NCBI GenBank assembly: GCA_005239635.1
Contig: SBBQ01000041.1
Span: forward strand, 79,211-143,210
From: Uliginosibacterium gangwonense
Lineage (GTDB): Bacteria > Pseudomonadota > Gammaproteobacteria > Burkholderiales > Rhodocyclaceae
DNA length: 64,000 bases
Direction: 5' to 3'
Both the position numbers and the translations under genes were made by a program. Numbering within the stretch: position 1 is the stretch's first letter; each line of letters begins with the position of its first letter. The notes below the pieces were generated by a model, which was not told where the DNA came from, ran no database searches, and saw only the letters and a program-made list of their open reading frames with translations. Shown piece after piece: positions 53,142 through 62,844 of this stretch.

Positions 53142-55001
53142 ATGCCTGCCTATCGTTCTAGAACCTCTACCCATGGCCGCAATATGGCCGGCGCACGTGC
53201 ATTGTGGCGCGCAACCGGCATGAAGGATGGCGACTTTGGCAAACCGATTATTGCTGTCGTTAATTCATTTACACAGTTTGTGCCCGGCCACGTGCACCTC
53301 AAAGACTTGGGGCAACTGGTTGCGCGCGAAATTGAGGCGGCCGGTGGTGTGGCCAAAGAGTTCAACACCATTGCGGTGGATGACGGCATCGCAATGGGTC
53401 ATGGCGGTATGTTGTATTCGTTGCCGTCACGCGAACTGATTGCCGACTCAGTTGAATACATGGTGAATGCGCATTGCGCGGATGCCATGGTGTGTATTTC
53501 AAACTGCGACAAAATCACCCCGGGGATGTTGCTAGCCGCTTTGCGCATCAACATTCCGACGGTGTTTGTATCGGGCGGCCCTATGGAAGCGGGCAAGGTC
53601 ATTTTGGCTACCGATGGCAAGCAAAAAATCATCAAGCTCGACTTGGTGGATGCCATGGTGAAAGCAGCGGATAGCAATTGTTCCGATGAAGAAGTGGAGG
53701 CGGTGGAACGTTCTGCATGCCCAACCTGCGGTTCTTGCTCGGGCATGTTCACCGCCAATTCCATGAACTGTCTGACCGAAGCGCTTGGACTTTCATTGCC
53801 CGGCAATGGTTCGCTATTGGCAACGCATGCTGACCGCAAACAGTTGTTCCTCAAGGCCGGCCGCTTGGCGGTTGAGCTGTGTCAGCGTTACTACGAACAA
53901 AATGATGAACGCGTGCTGCCGCGTAATGTTGCGAGCTTTAAAGCATTCGAAAACGCGATGACGCTCGATATCGCCATGGGCGGTTCGACCAATACTGTGC
54001 TGCATTTATTGGCGGCGGCGCGTGAAGCCGGCGTGGACTTTACGATGAAGGATATTGATCGTTTGTCGCGCAAGGTGCCGTGCTTATCCAAGGTCGCACC
54101 TGCCAAAAACGATGTGCATATGGAAGATGTGCATCGCGCCGGCGGCATTATGGGGATTCTGGGAGAGTTGGATCGTGCAGACCTGATTCATCGCGATGTG
54201 CCCACCGTGCATTGCCACACGTTGGCCGAAGCACTGGATACCTACGACATCATGCGTGCGCACGATGTTGGTGTGTTTGAGTTTTATCGCGCTGCGCCCG
54301 GTGGTGTGCCGACGCAAGTTGCCTTCTCGCAAGATCGACGTTATCCCGAACTGGATATGGACCGCGCACATGGCGTGATTCGTAGCCAACAAAATGCGTT
54401 TAGCCAAGATGGCGGCTTGGCGGTGCTGTACGGCAATATCGCGCTTAATGGCTGTATTGTAAAAACCGCTGGCGTTGATGAATCGATCCTGAAATTCACG
54501 GGCAAAGCGCGTGTGTACGAGAGCCAAGAGGATGCAGTTGCCGGCATTCTGAATGAAGAAGTGGTGGCGGGTGAGGTGGTCATTATTCGCTACGAAGGCC
54601 CGAAGGGTGGGCCGGGTATGCAGGAAATGCTGTACCCCACTAGCTATCTCAAATCACGCGGGCTCGGTGCGCAATGTGCCTTGCTAACGGATGGTCGCTT
54701 CTCAGGTGGTACGTCGGGCTTGTCGATTGGCCATGCTTCTCCCGAAGCGGCACAGGGTGGCGCGATCGCGCTGGTGGAAACGGGCGACTTGATCGAAATC
54801 GATATCCCGAACCGCCGCATTCACTTGGCGGTGAGTGATGCCGAATTGGCTGCGCGTCATCAACAGCAGCTTGCACGTGGTGACCAAGCCTACCGTCCGC
54901 TCAAGCGCGAACGCCTTGTTTCAGCTGCATTGCGCGCCTATGCTGCGATGACCACCTCGGCAGATACAGGCGCAGCGCGCGATGTGAGCCAACTTAAGTA
55001 A
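53142..55001 (+). CDS. ilvD: Dihydroxy-acid dehydratase
   Basis: Fe-S enzyme that dehydrates 2,3-dihydroxy-isovalerate and its Ile-pathway counterpart. ATG 53142 gives 619 residues with the standard start [27 protein letters not shown]; upstream codons to 53076 are unlikely. Cluster cysteines lie in [12 protein letters not shown] and [41 protein letters not shown] is the C-terminal signature. This is the [4Fe-4S] E. coli-like long form. It ends with a hairpin 9 bp after the stop. Confidence 0.97.
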   Translation: MPAYRSRTSTHGRNMAGARALWRATGMKDGDFGKPIIAVVNSFTQFVPGHVHLKDLGQLVAREIEAAGGVAKEFNTIAVDDGIAMGHGGMLYSLPSRELIADSVEYMVNAHCADAMVCISNCDKITPGMLLAALRINIPTVFVSGGPMEAGKVILATDGKQKIIKLDLVDAMVKAADSNCSDEEVEAVERSACPTCGSCSGMFTANSMNCLTEALGLSLPGNGSLLATHADRKQLFLKAGRLAVELCQRYYEQNDERVLPRNVASFKAFENAMTLDIAMGGSTNTVLHLLAAAREAGVDFTMKDIDRLSRKVPCLSKVAPAKNDVHMEDVHRAGGIMGILGELDRADLIHRDVPTVHCHTLAEALDTYDIMRAHDVGVFEFYRAAPGGVPTQVAFSQDRRYPELDMDRAHGVIRSQQNAFSQDGGLAVLYGNIALNGCIVKTAGVDESILKFTGKARVYESQEDAVAGILNEEVVAGEVVIIRYEGPKGGPGMQEMLYPTSYLKSRGLGAQCALLTDGRFSGGTSGLSIGHASPEAAQGGAIALVETGDLIEIDIPNRRIHLAVSDAELAARHQQQLARGDQAYRPLKRERLVSAALRAYAAMTTSADTGAARDVSQLK

Positions 55002-55010
55002 TGTCGTAGT

Positions 55011-55036
55011 CATGGGTGGGCCCTTGCCCGCCCATG
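55011..55036 (+). terminator. Hairpin after ilvD
   Basis: CATGGGTGGG (55011-55020) pairs with CCCGCCCATG (55027-55036) with one wobble. No U tract; a dispersed octamer starts directly after (55037). Confidence 0.55.
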
Positions 55037-55073
55037 ATTGGCAAAGCGCGTTAAGCTGGACCGTGTTGCCAAT
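55037..55073. repeat. Inverted pair of the dispersed octamer downstream of ilvD
   Basis: ATTGGCAA (55037-55044) and TTGCCAAT (55066-55073) are 21 bp apart in the non-coding gap between ilvD and mgtE, right after the ilvD hairpin. Intergenic inverted pairs next to gene ends are typical of uptake sequences. Confidence 0.75.
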
Positions 55074-55260
55074 CGTGCATGCTCAATGGTGTAGGTGAGA
55101 GGCGATACGCGACGTGGTTGAAAGTCCCGGCCATAAAAATCATCAATTCTTCGCATTCAGAAGCTGTGCTTGCGCTTACAATTCGCGCTGCATCTTTGCT
55201 ACCCGTGAAGATGCAAACTGTTCCGTGGCACCGATCAACCCCTCCTAATAGCCGACGCGC

Positions 55261-56733
55261 ATGGCCGAGCAAGAAACCCTTCTCGATCAGGAAGATATTC
55301 AGCAGCGACTGCGTGAAGTGCAGGCGCTGCTCGATAAGCATCATCTCGTCGAGCAATTGGTGCATCGGCAAGAAGAGAATCGCCATCAGGTTGAGCAAGG
55401 CGAAGACCAACGAGCCAATCTGGTTGAGAACCTAGTCCACAAGCAACACGAAGCCGAACTCCGCAGCAAGCTGGATGCAATGCACTCGGCCGATGTTGCG
55501 CACATCCTTGAGGCCTTGCCGCTGCGCGACCGCTTGGTAGTGTGGGACTTGGTGAAAGCAGAGCGCGACGGCGAAATTCTGCTTGAAGTGTCGGATGCGG
55601 TTCGCGAAACGCTGATCGAGGCCATGCAGCCGCAAGAGCTGGTTGCAGCGGCTGAGACACTCGACACCGATGAGTTGGCCGACCTTGCGCCGGACTTGCC
55701 GGCGGAGGTGATGCAAGATGTGTTCCGTTCCTTGGAAGTGGGCGAACGGGAACAGTTGCGTGCCGCAATGTCCTATCCAGAAAGTGCCGTCGGCGCACTG
55801 ATGGATTTCGAGATGGTGACGGTGCGCGACGATGTGACGCTCGAAGTGGTGTTGCGTTATCTGCGTCGCTTTGATGAGTTGCCGGACCACACCGATCAAA
55901 TTTTTGTGATTGACCGTGACGATCGCTTGCTCGGTACGTTGCCAATCTCACGCCTTTTGGTGAACGATCCTGAAATTGCCGTCGCTGAAGTCATGAATAC
56001 CGAGCCGCTGGTGCTGCATGCCAACGACGAAGCGGAACATGCGGCCGAGGCTTTTGACCGTTATGACCTCGTGACGGCAGCGGTTATTGACCAAAATGGA
56101 CAACTCACGGGCCGTTTAACGGTGGCTGCGGTACTCGACTTTGTGCGGGAAGAAAGCGAAGCAGAGCAATTGGCATTAGCCGGTCTGCGTGAAGAAGAAG
56201 ATATTTTTGCGTCCGTCATGGACTCAGTTAAAAACCGTTGGGCGTGGCTGGCCATTAACTTGATTACAGCATTTGTGGCCTCGCGTGTAATTTCAGGCTT
56301 TGAAGGCTCTATTGAGAAATTGGCCGCGCTGGCTGCGCTCATGCCCATCGTGGCAGGTATTGGCGGTAACTCAGGCAATCAGACGATTACCATGATTGTG
56401 CGTGCCATTGCTTTGGGCCAGGTTCAACCCGATGCTGCGCGCAAGTTGTACCGCAAGGAAATGGGCGTGGCTTTGCTAAACGGCCTCATTTGGGGTGGCT
56501 TACTCGGCATTATTACGTGGATGCTGTACCACTCATTTAAGCTGGGCTTGGTGATGACCTCTGCGATGACGCTGAACCTCTTGTTGGCGTCATGTGTTGG
56601 TGTGGCGATCCCGATGTTGATGCATAAATTTGGGCGCGACCCCGCTGTCGGTTCCAGCGTGTTGATTACCGCTGTTACCGACTCTGGTGGATTCTTTATT
56701 TTTCTCGGTTTGGCGACGCTGTTTTTGCTGTAA
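55261..56733 (+). CDS. mgtE: Magnesium transporter MgtE
   Basis: Mg2+-gated channel of the inner membrane. 490 residues: a charged N-terminal coil, the MgtE N domain (HSADVAHILEALPLRDRLVVWDLV; LAPDLPAEVMQDVFRSL), two CBS domains (about 180-300, with MSYPESAVGALMDFEMVTV), a connecting helix, and five membrane helices with GGNSGNQTITMIVRAIALGQV and the pore motif AVTDSGGFFIFLGLA. The start follows a 258-bp gap. Its terminator lies inside the 3' end of the opposing hemL. Confidence 0.95.
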   Translation: MAEQETLLDQEDIQQRLREVQALLDKHHLVEQLVHRQEENRHQVEQGEDQRANLVENLVHKQHEAELRSKLDAMHSADVAHILEALPLRDRLVVWDLVKAERDGEILLEVSDAVRETLIEAMQPQELVAAAETLDTDELADLAPDLPAEVMQDVFRSLEVGEREQLRAAMSYPESAVGALMDFEMVTVRDDVTLEVVLRYLRRFDELPDHTDQIFVIDRDDRLLGTLPISRLLVNDPEIAVAEVMNTEPLVLHANDEAEHAAEAFDRYDLVTAAVIDQNGQLTGRLTVAAVLDFVREESEAEQLALAGLREEEDIFASVMDSVKNRWAWLAINLITAFVASRVISGFEGSIEKLAALAALMPIVAGIGGNSGNQTITMIVRAIALGQVQPDAARKLYRKEMGVALLNGLIWGGLLGIITWMLYHSFKLGLVMTSAMTLNLLLASCVGVAIPMLMHKFGRDPAVGSSVLITAVTDSGGFFIFLGLATLFLL

Positions 56734-56754
56734 CAGGCGAGCGCAGCCCTTCGA

Positions 56755-58047
56755 TTAAAGCCCGTTGCTAAAAATAGCGCGGGCTTTTTCTATGGTGGCG
56801 GCGATATCCGCATCGCTATGTGCGGCAGACACAAAGCCCGCTTCAAATGCTGATGGCGCAAGGTATACGCCGGCATCCAACATGGCGTGGAAGAAGTAAT
56901 TGAATCTCTCTTGGCTGCATTCCATCACTTCGTTGTAGCTAGTTGGCGTGCTGGCGCGGAAATACAAGCCGAACATGCCGCCAACGGATTGCGCAGAAAA
57001 CGCGACGCCGCAGGCTTGCGCTGCTTGCGCTAAGCCTTCGCACAAATCTTGGGTGCGTTTTGCCAATTGCGTATAGAAGCCGGGGGCTTGAATCAGCTCC
57101 AATGTTTTGAGGCCTGCCGCAACCGCAACAGGGTTGCCGGATAATGTACCTGCTTGATACACCGGGCCGAGCGGCGCAATTTTTTCCATAATCTCGCGTC
57201 GGCCACCGAATGCGCCGACTGGCATGCCGCCGCCAATGACTTTGCCCAAGGTGGTGAGGTCTGGCGTAATGCCAAACAGCCCTTGTGCTGAACCTAAGCC
57301 CACGCGGAAGCCAGTCATCACTTCGTCGAAAATGAGGACGCTGCCGTGCTGGGTACACAGTTCGCGCATGGCTTTCAAAAATTCCGGCGTCGGCTTAATC
57401 AAATTCATATTGCCCACAACTGGCTCTACGATTACTGCAGCAATGCGTGCGCCGTGAGCTTTGAAAGTCTCTGCCAATTGTTGTGGGTTGTTGTATTCGA
57501 GCACCAGCGTGTGATTGGCAAAATCAGCAGGCACGCCGCCGGAGCTGGGGTTGCCAAACGTGAGTGCGCCAGAGCCTGCCTTAACCAGTAGGCTGTCGGC
57601 GTGGCCGTGATAACAGCCTTCGAATTTGATAATGGCATCGCGGCCGGTAAAGCCTCGCGCCAGCCGAATGGCGCTCATGGTGGCTTCGGTGCCACTGCTT
57701 ACCAGTCGCACGCGCTCCATGCTGGGCACAAGCTGACATAGGGTTTCAGCCATCAAAATTTCGGCTTCAGTGGGGGCGCCAAAAGACAGGCCTGCTTCGG
57801 CTGCTTGCTGGACTGCTTTGACCACCTCTGGGTGGGCGTGGCCTACGATTGCGGGGCCCCACGAGCCGACGTAATCAATAAACTCTTTGCCATCTGCATC
57901 CCATAGCCGACTGCCTTGTCCGCGTGTAAAGAATCGTGGCGAGCCACCGACGGAGCGAAATGCTCTCACGGGCGAATTTACACCACCCGGAATGCTTTGT
58001 TGTGCGCGAGAAAAGAGTTCGTCATTGCGTGATGCGTGGGCTGTCAT
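56755..58047 (-). CDS. hemL: Glutamate-1-semialdehyde 2,1-aminomutase
   Basis: PLP enzyme that makes 5-aminolevulinate for haem, B12-type tetrapyrroles and sirohaem. 430 residues with [18 protein letters not shown] near the start, [19 protein letters not shown] for PLP phosphate, [14 protein letters not shown], and the PLP lysine in [17 protein letters not shown]. The gene's last codons also form the mgtE terminator on the other strand. It lies 60 bp from thiE on the same strand. Confidence 0.96.
   Translation of the reverse strand: MTAHASRNDELFSRAQQSIPGGVNSPVRAFRSVGGSPRFFTRGQGSRLWDADGKEFIDYVGSWGPAIVGHAHPEVVKAVQQAAEAGLSFGAPTEAEILMAETLCQLVPSMERVRLVSSGTEATMSAIRLARGFTGRDAIIKFEGCYHGHADSLLVKAGSGALTFGNPSSGGVPADFANHTLVLEYNNPQQLAETFKAHGARIAAVIVEPVVGNMNLIKPTPEFLKAMRELCTQHGSVLIFDEVMTGFRVGLGSAQGLFGITPDLTTLGKVIGGGMPVGAFGGRREIMEKIAPLGPVYQAGTLSGNPVAVAAGLKTLELIQAPGFYTQLAKRTQDLCEGLAQAAQACGVAFSAQSVGGMFGLYFRASTPTSYNEVMECSQERFNYFFHAMLDAGVYLAPSAFEAGFVSAAHSDADIAATIEKARAIFSNGL
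56757..56788 (+). terminator. mgtE terminator embedded in the hemL coding end
   Basis: AAAGCCCG (56757-56764) pairs with CGGGCTTT (56780-56787) and is followed by a T run on the plus strand. It overlaps the final codons and stop of hemL, so one DNA stretch serves as coding sequence and as terminator for the opposite gene. Confidence 0.8.
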
Positions 58048-58107
58048 GTGTGCTCCGTAATGCGTGTCCGTGCGGGCTTTTGTATTTAAGTTGGCTTAGT
58101 TTGATGC

Positions 58108-58752
58108 TCAGACAAGTGCGGCCTCATAGGCTAAGGCGCGTGCGCAAATGTCTTCTGCAGAAAATAAATCTGAAATAACCGCCAGTAAATCTGCGCCGGC
58201 TTCTTTTGCCAAAGGCGCATTATCCAACGTAATGCCGCCAATGCCGCAAATCAGCTGATTTGGCCAACGCTGTCGTGCGGTCTGAATGAGCGAAAGCGGT
58301 GCGTGGCGAGCCTGTGGTTTAGTCGCAGAGGGGAAAAGCGCACCAAAGGCGATGTAATCTGCTCCTGCTGCGATGGCGCGCTCAGCGCAGTCGAGGCTGT
58401 TGTAACAAGATGCGCCCAAGATGCGCGATGGTCCTAATGCGGCTCTTGCATCGGCTAAATCGCCGTCTGTTTCACCCATGTGCACGCCATCTGCGCCAAT
58501 TGCTAATGCCAGCTCTAGGTGGTCATTGACGATGAGCCGAGCCCCTGTGGCGTGACATTGCTTAACAACTTGGCGTAATTCGTTGGCATGCTGCATCGCA
58601 GCATCCGGCTGAATGCGCTTATTTCGGTACTGTACCCAGCGCACATTACCCTTCAGAGCTTGGCTGATATGCCGTAACAAGACCTCGGGAGTAAGATCAT
58701 CGGGTGTGATTGCATAGAGTTGGCATATCCGCTTGGTGCTGCCATGAGACAT
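58108..58752 (-). CDS. thiE: Thiamine-phosphate synthase
   Basis: Joins the pyrimidine and thiazole phosphates to thiamine phosphate. TIM barrel of 214 residues: VRWVQYRNKR, LIVNDHLELALAIGADGVHMGETD, GASCYNSLDCAERAIAAGADYIAFGALFPSATKP, and GIGGITLDNAPLAKEAGADLLAVISDLF. ATG 58752 is preferred over a GTG at 58761; no ribosome binding site is clear. It is probably co-transcribed with hemL downstream. Confidence 0.94.
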   Translation of the reverse strand: MSHGSTKRICQLYAITPDDLTPEVLLRHISQALKGNVRWVQYRNKRIQPDAAMQHANELRQVVKQCHATGARLIVNDHLELALAIGADGVHMGETDGDLADARAALGPSRILGASCYNSLDCAERAIAAGADYIAFGALFPSATKPQARHAPLSLIQTARQRWPNQLICGIGGITLDNAPLAKEAGADLLAVISDLFSAEDICARALAYEAALV

Positions 58753-58948
58753 AATTGGCACTCAGATTTTGGTTTGGCGGTCACAATAGCGGTTGTTGCG
58801 AGTTGCAGCAAACCGACGAAGGTGTTGTTTGCGCTTTAGTTTAAGTTTCAGTGAGCCCAGTGGGTTCGATGAGTCACGCAGTTGGCGCGTGGGTCAAATG
58901 TATCAGTGTGGTGCTGTCGAATTTTGTGAACAGGATGCATGAATAAAT

Positions 58949-58971
58949 GCAGGGCATTATTGTTGCCCTGC
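58949..58971 (+). other. Hairpin in the leader of the rubredoxin gene
   Basis: GCAGGGCA (58949-58956) and TGCCCTGC (58964-58971) are perfect 8-bp arms around TTATTGT, followed by GCAAGTTTT. It resembles a terminator but no plus-strand gene ends upstream. It may be an attenuator or operator in front of rubA and the pil operon. Confidence 0.45.
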
Positions 58972-59033
58972 GCAAGTTTTAACATGCATGCGGTAAGATG
59001 TCGCGGTTACGCAATTTTACCAAACCTGTATCC

Positions 59034-59222
59034 ATGACCTCGAACACCGCAACGAATTACCAGACTTGGATGTGCCTGATTTGTGGCTTTATCTATGATG
59101 AGGCTGCAGGCCGACCAGAAGATGGTTTGGCGCCGGGCACGCGCTGGGAAGATGTGCCGCCAAACTGGAACTGTCCAGAATGTGCAGCACGCAAGGAAGA
59201 TTTTGAGGTCGTGGCGATCTGA
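59034..59222 (+). CDS. rubA: Rubredoxin
   Basis: Small electron carrier with one iron bound by four cysteines: MCLICGFIYDEAAG and NWNCPECAARKEDFEVV. 62 residues from ATG 59034, with a short N-terminal extension before the fold. It lies between divergent thiE and the pil chemosensory genes, a common betaproteobacterial order. It is 44 bp ahead of pilG and may share its transcript. Partner reductase not in the window. Confidence 0.93.
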   Translation: MTSNTATNYQTWMCLICGFIYDEAAGRPEDGLAPGTRWEDVPPNWNCPECAARKEDFEVVAI

Positions 59223-59266
59223 GAGCTCCTCAGCAGCCTGCGACCCAATGCGGGGAGGAGGCTGTA

Positions 59267-59674
59267 GTGTCGGACAATACTGACCTGAGAAACCTGAGCG
59301 GCGTTAAAGTCATGGTGATCGATGATTCGAACACCATTCGCCGCAGCGCTGAGATTTTTCTGGTTCAAGCCGGTTGTCATGTGGTGTTGGCAGAAGACGG
59401 CTTTGATGCGCTTTCCAAAATCGCAGACCATCACCCCGACGTGATTTTCTGCGACATCATGATGCCTCGACTCGATGGCTATCAAACCTGTTCGCTCATC
59501 AAAAAGAATGCGCGCTTTGGCACGACGCCCGTCATCATGCTGTCGTCCAAAGACGGCTTGTTTGACCGCGCGCGTGGCCGCATGGTCGGTTCTGACGAAT
59601 ATCTCACCAAACCTTTTACCAAAGACAGTCTGCTTGCAGCAGTGAATAGCCACTGCCACGGCAGAGCTGCGTAA
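59267..59674 (+). CDS. pilG: Twitching motility response regulator PilG
   Basis: Single-domain CheY-like regulator of type IV pilus extension. 135 residues: acidic pair VMVIDDSNTIRRSAEIFL, phospho-acceptor VIFCDIMMPRLDGYQTC, and lysine in YLTKPFTKDSL. The start is a GTG supported by a strong GGAGG about 7 nt upstream. It is the first gene of pilG-H-I-J-L. Confidence 0.95.
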   Translation: MSDNTDLRNLSGVKVMVIDDSNTIRRSAEIFLVQAGCHVVLAEDGFDALSKIADHHPDVIFCDIMMPRLDGYQTCSLIKKNARFGTTPVIMLSSKDGLFDRARGRMVGSDEYLTKPFTKDSLLAAVNSHCHGRAA

Positions 59675-59711
59675 TTTCATTGACGAAATACATTGACGGA
59701 CTGGAACGACA

Positions 59712-60098
59712 ATGAGCATTAAGCGAGTACTGGTCGTAGATGACTCCCCGACTGAGCGTCACGTGTTGACCAACTTCCTTTCTCAAAATGGGTTTGAAGT
59801 TGTGGTTGCTGAAAATGGCGAACAGGCCATTGTGCGCGCTAAAGAAGTGATGCCCGATTTGATTTTGATGGATGTGGTCATGCCGGGTGTAAATGGATAT
59901 CAAGCAACACGTACGCTGACGCGTGATGAAGCGACGCATAACATTCCCGTCATCATGTGCACCAGCAAGGATCAGCCCACGGACAAGTTGTGGGGCATGC
60001 GCCAAGGCGCGCTGGACTACATGATTAAACCGATCAACCTCGACGAACTGCTTGAGCGCATCCGCAAGTTGGGTGAAGCACCGCAGGCTGGCGCTTAA
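59712..60098 (+). CDS. pilH: Twitching motility response regulator PilH
   Basis: Second CheY-like protein; PilH in Pseudomonas dampens signalling and promotes retraction. 128 residues with VLVVDDSPTERHVLTNFL, LILMDVVMPGVNGYQATR, and YMIKPINLDEL. It sits between pilG and pilI, with 37-bp and 17-bp gaps. Confidence 0.94.
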   Translation: MSIKRVLVVDDSPTERHVLTNFLSQNGFEVVVAENGEQAIVRAKEVMPDLILMDVVMPGVNGYQATRTLTRDEATHNIPVIMCTSKDQPTDKLWGMRQGALDYMIKPINLDELLERIRKLGEAPQAGA

Positions 60099-60115
60099 CG
60101 CGGCTGGAGCCCAGC

Positions 60116-60631
60116 ATGGCAAAACGAATCAGTCTGCGCGACTTCCAAGCCGGTTTGACCGCTCGTTTGAGTGAGGCCAAATCGGGTGCGACGACGCGTT
60201 CATTGTTAGGTCTGCAGGCCGGGAACGAGTATTGGCTGATTGATCTGACCGACTCCGCTGAAATTATTCCTGTAAGCAGCCTGACCGAGGTTCCGCTAAC
60301 CAGCCCTTGGTTTGCAGGCATGACGAACGTTCGCGGTTCGCTGTATTCGGTGACGGATTTATCTGCATTCGAAGGCGGTGAGCTCACCATGCTGACTTCC
60401 GATGCTCGCTTGTTATTGCCGCACGCCCGTTTTGCTTCGAATGGATCTTTGCTGATTAGTCGTGTGCTGGGCCTGCGCAACCCGGATGAGTTGCTGCCCG
60501 TTAGCCATGAGATTGATGAAAACCGGCCTTGGGCTGGTGAATTGTTGCAAGACCCGCAAGGTCAGCAATGGCGCCGGTTGTTGTTACGACCCTTGCTGAC
60601 GCATAGCAGATTTCTCGATATTGCTGCCTGA
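60116..60631 (+). CDS. pilI: Pilus chemosensory CheW-like protein PilI
   Basis: Adapter coupling the PilJ receptor to the PilL kinase. 171 residues with a CheW fold: WLIDLTDSAEIIPVSSLTEVPLTSPWFAGMTNVRGSLYSVTDLSAF. The C-terminal part is degenerate, as usual for PilI. It starts 17 bp after pilH and is followed by pilJ. Confidence 0.9.
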   Translation: MAKRISLRDFQAGLTARLSEAKSGATTRSLLGLQAGNEYWLIDLTDSAEIIPVSSLTEVPLTSPWFAGMTNVRGSLYSVTDLSAFEGGELTMLTSDARLLLPHARFASNGSLLISRVLGLRNPDELLPVSHEIDENRPWAGELLQDPQGQQWRRLLLRPLLTHSRFLDIAA

Positions 60632-60673
60632 TTAAACATCTACACAAATTACGAAAAAAGGTAGGGGACTCAC

Positions 60674-62797
60674 ATGGCTTTTAAGATACCCGATTTGTCA
60701 AATGTCCTGTCAAAGATTCGCAAGCCAGGCAAAGCCTCGCTTGATGTGCCGACCATTTCTTCTCCAACACTGATTGATCAGTTGCAAACGGAAGAGGACG
60801 ACTTCTGGACACAAAAACTACCGATCATCGGCCACTTACCACACGCTACTCAACGCGACATTCTGAGCCGAATCATTTGGGTGCTGGTATTGATCGCTGG
60901 GTTGTTAGCTTGGCAAGATTTCCGCAAGACACAGCACGGTACTGCTTATGTGGCAGCAACCGGCCAAATGCGTATGTTGTCGCAACGTTTGGCAAAAGAC
61001 GGCGCGCAGGCCTTGCAAGGTCGTGCCGAAGCCTTCCCTGAGTTGGGTGCAAGCCGCGACACCTTTACCAGTTTGACCAATAAGTTGAACGTGGGTGGTG
61101 AAATTGAAGGCATTGAAATTCCGGGTAGTCCGGACAGCACAATGCCCGCACTGCAGTCACTGCAAGCCGCCTGGGATAAATCACTGGCTAACGCGAGTCA
61201 GTTGTTGGCACAAGAAAAAGCGCTGACCAATTTGGGTAAGTCAGTTGACCGCGTGAATGCTGCGAACGGCCAGATGCTGGAATTGACTGAGCAACTGGCT
61301 GCAACTCGGCCCGCTGCCAGCACGTTGTCGATGCTGTCGCAGCGTATCGCTAAAAACGCAAACAATATTCGAGCATCTGATTCTGTTGATCCGGATGCGG
61401 CGTTGCAGCTCAGTAAGGATTTGAAGACGTTCGGCGACACCATGTCGTCATTACGCAATACCGTTTCAGAAAATGAACGCGCCAAATTAACAGCGTTAGA
61501 CAGCATGTTTGGTGATTACCAAACATCGATTAACGGTGTTTTGTCGAACATACAAAACCTGTCGCTGGCAAAGGTGGCTGGTTCGCAATTGGTTAAAGAA
61601 TCTTCTGGTCTGTTGGCGGCGACGGATGGCTTGGTTGAAGCCTACAAAGACGCTGAAGATATTCACTTGTGGTTGCGCGGCGGCATCATTCTGATCGCGT
61701 GGCTGGTGATTACTTTGCTGGTCATTTTGACGCGCGTGACGCGGGAAGATACGGAACGTCGTCGGGTTGATGCTGAACGACGCGAAGAAGAAGCGAAGCG
61801 AGACAAAGAAAACTCACAGGCCGCTATTTTGCGCTTGATGAATGAGATGGGCGACCTTGCTGACGGCGACTTAACGATTCGTGCGACCGTGTCAGAAGAC
61901 ATTACTGGCGCTATTGCGGATTCGGTGAATTACACGGTGGAAGAACTCGCGGTTCTGGTGCGACGAATCAACGAAGCGGCTATTCGAGTGGCGGGTGCAA
62001 CAGAAACCGCGCAGCGCTCATCTGCTGAACTGCTTGATACCTCTAAGCAACAGGTGATGCGTTTGCAAGAAGCCGGTCAGTCTGCGATGAGCATGGCGGA
62101 CTCGATGAACAACATGTCTGTCGATGCACAACGTTCCGCTCAGGTTGCGCGTCAATCACTAAATGCTGCGCAGAATGGTTCTGTTGCTGTACAGAACTCC
62201 ATTCGAGGCATGAACGAAATTCGTGACTACATTCAAGAAACTTCAAAACGGATTAAGCGACTCGGTGAATCGTCACAGGAGATTGGCGAAATCGTGGAGC
62301 TGATTTCTGACATTACCGAACAGACCAACGTTCTGGCTTTGAATGCTGCGATTCAGGCGGCATCAGCGGGTGAAGCTGGCCGAGGCTTTACGGTGGTTGC
62401 GGAAGAAGTGCAGCGACTCGCTGAACGTTCTGCCGAAGCGACGAAGCAGATCGCGGCGATTGTGAAGACCATTCAGACGGATACGGGCGACGCGGTGGCC
62501 GCGATGGAAAGCTCGACGCGCGGGGTGGTTGAAGGGGCGCGTCTGTCCGATGCTGCGGGTCAAGCGCTGTCAGAAATTTCTCAGGTGTCGAACCAGCTTG
62601 CAGAGCTGATTCAGAATATGTCTGGCTCAAGTGAGCGCCAAGCCCAGACCGCTACGCAGGTGGCAGAGGTGATGCGCGCCGTGCTGCAAATGACGGAAGA
62701 AGGTACGCGCAGTACGGAGCAAACAGCGCAATCAATTGGCGCACTGAATGAGCTGGCTGTTGAACTCAAGGGTTCGGTATCGGGCTTTAAGGTGTAA
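60674..62797 (+). CDS. pilJ: Type IV pilus methyl-accepting receptor PilJ
   Basis: Membrane chemoreceptor of the pilus chemosensory path. 707 residues: cytoplasmic N-terminus, membrane helix near 76-92, two PilJ periplasmic modules ([32 protein letters not shown]), membrane helix near 335-355, HAMP, and the signalling tip [57 protein letters not shown] precedes the ATG as ribosome binding site. Confidence 0.95.
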   Translation: MAFKIPDLSNVLSKIRKPGKASLDVPTISSPTLIDQLQTEEDDFWTQKLPIIGHLPHATQRDILSRIIWVLVLIAGLLAWQDFRKTQHGTAYVAATGQMRMLSQRLAKDGAQALQGRAEAFPELGASRDTFTSLTNKLNVGGEIEGIEIPGSPDSTMPALQSLQAAWDKSLANASQLLAQEKALTNLGKSVDRVNAANGQMLELTEQLAATRPAASTLSMLSQRIAKNANNIRASDSVDPDAALQLSKDLKTFGDTMSSLRNTVSENERAKLTALDSMFGDYQTSINGVLSNIQNLSLAKVAGSQLVKESSGLLAATDGLVEAYKDAEDIHLWLRGGIILIAWLVITLLVILTRVTREDTERRRVDAERREEEAKRDKENSQAAILRLMNEMGDLADGDLTIRATVSEDITGAIADSVNYTVEELAVLVRRINEAAIRVAGATETAQRSSAELLDTSKQQVMRLQEAGQSAMSMADSMNNMSVDAQRSAQVARQSLNAAQNGSVAVQNSIRGMNEIRDYIQETSKRIKRLGESSQEIGEIVELISDITEQTNVLALNAAIQAASAGEAGRGFTVVAEEVQRLAERSAEATKQIAAIVKTIQTDTGDAVAAMESSTRGVVEGARLSDAAGQALSEISQVSNQLAELIQNMSGSSERQAQTATQVAEVMRAVLQMTEEGTRSTEQTAQSIGALNELAVELKGSVSGFKV

Positions 62798-62844
62798 TTG
62801 GCCTGTCGCAAACAGCCACATCGTTGTCACGGATCGTTCCACAC

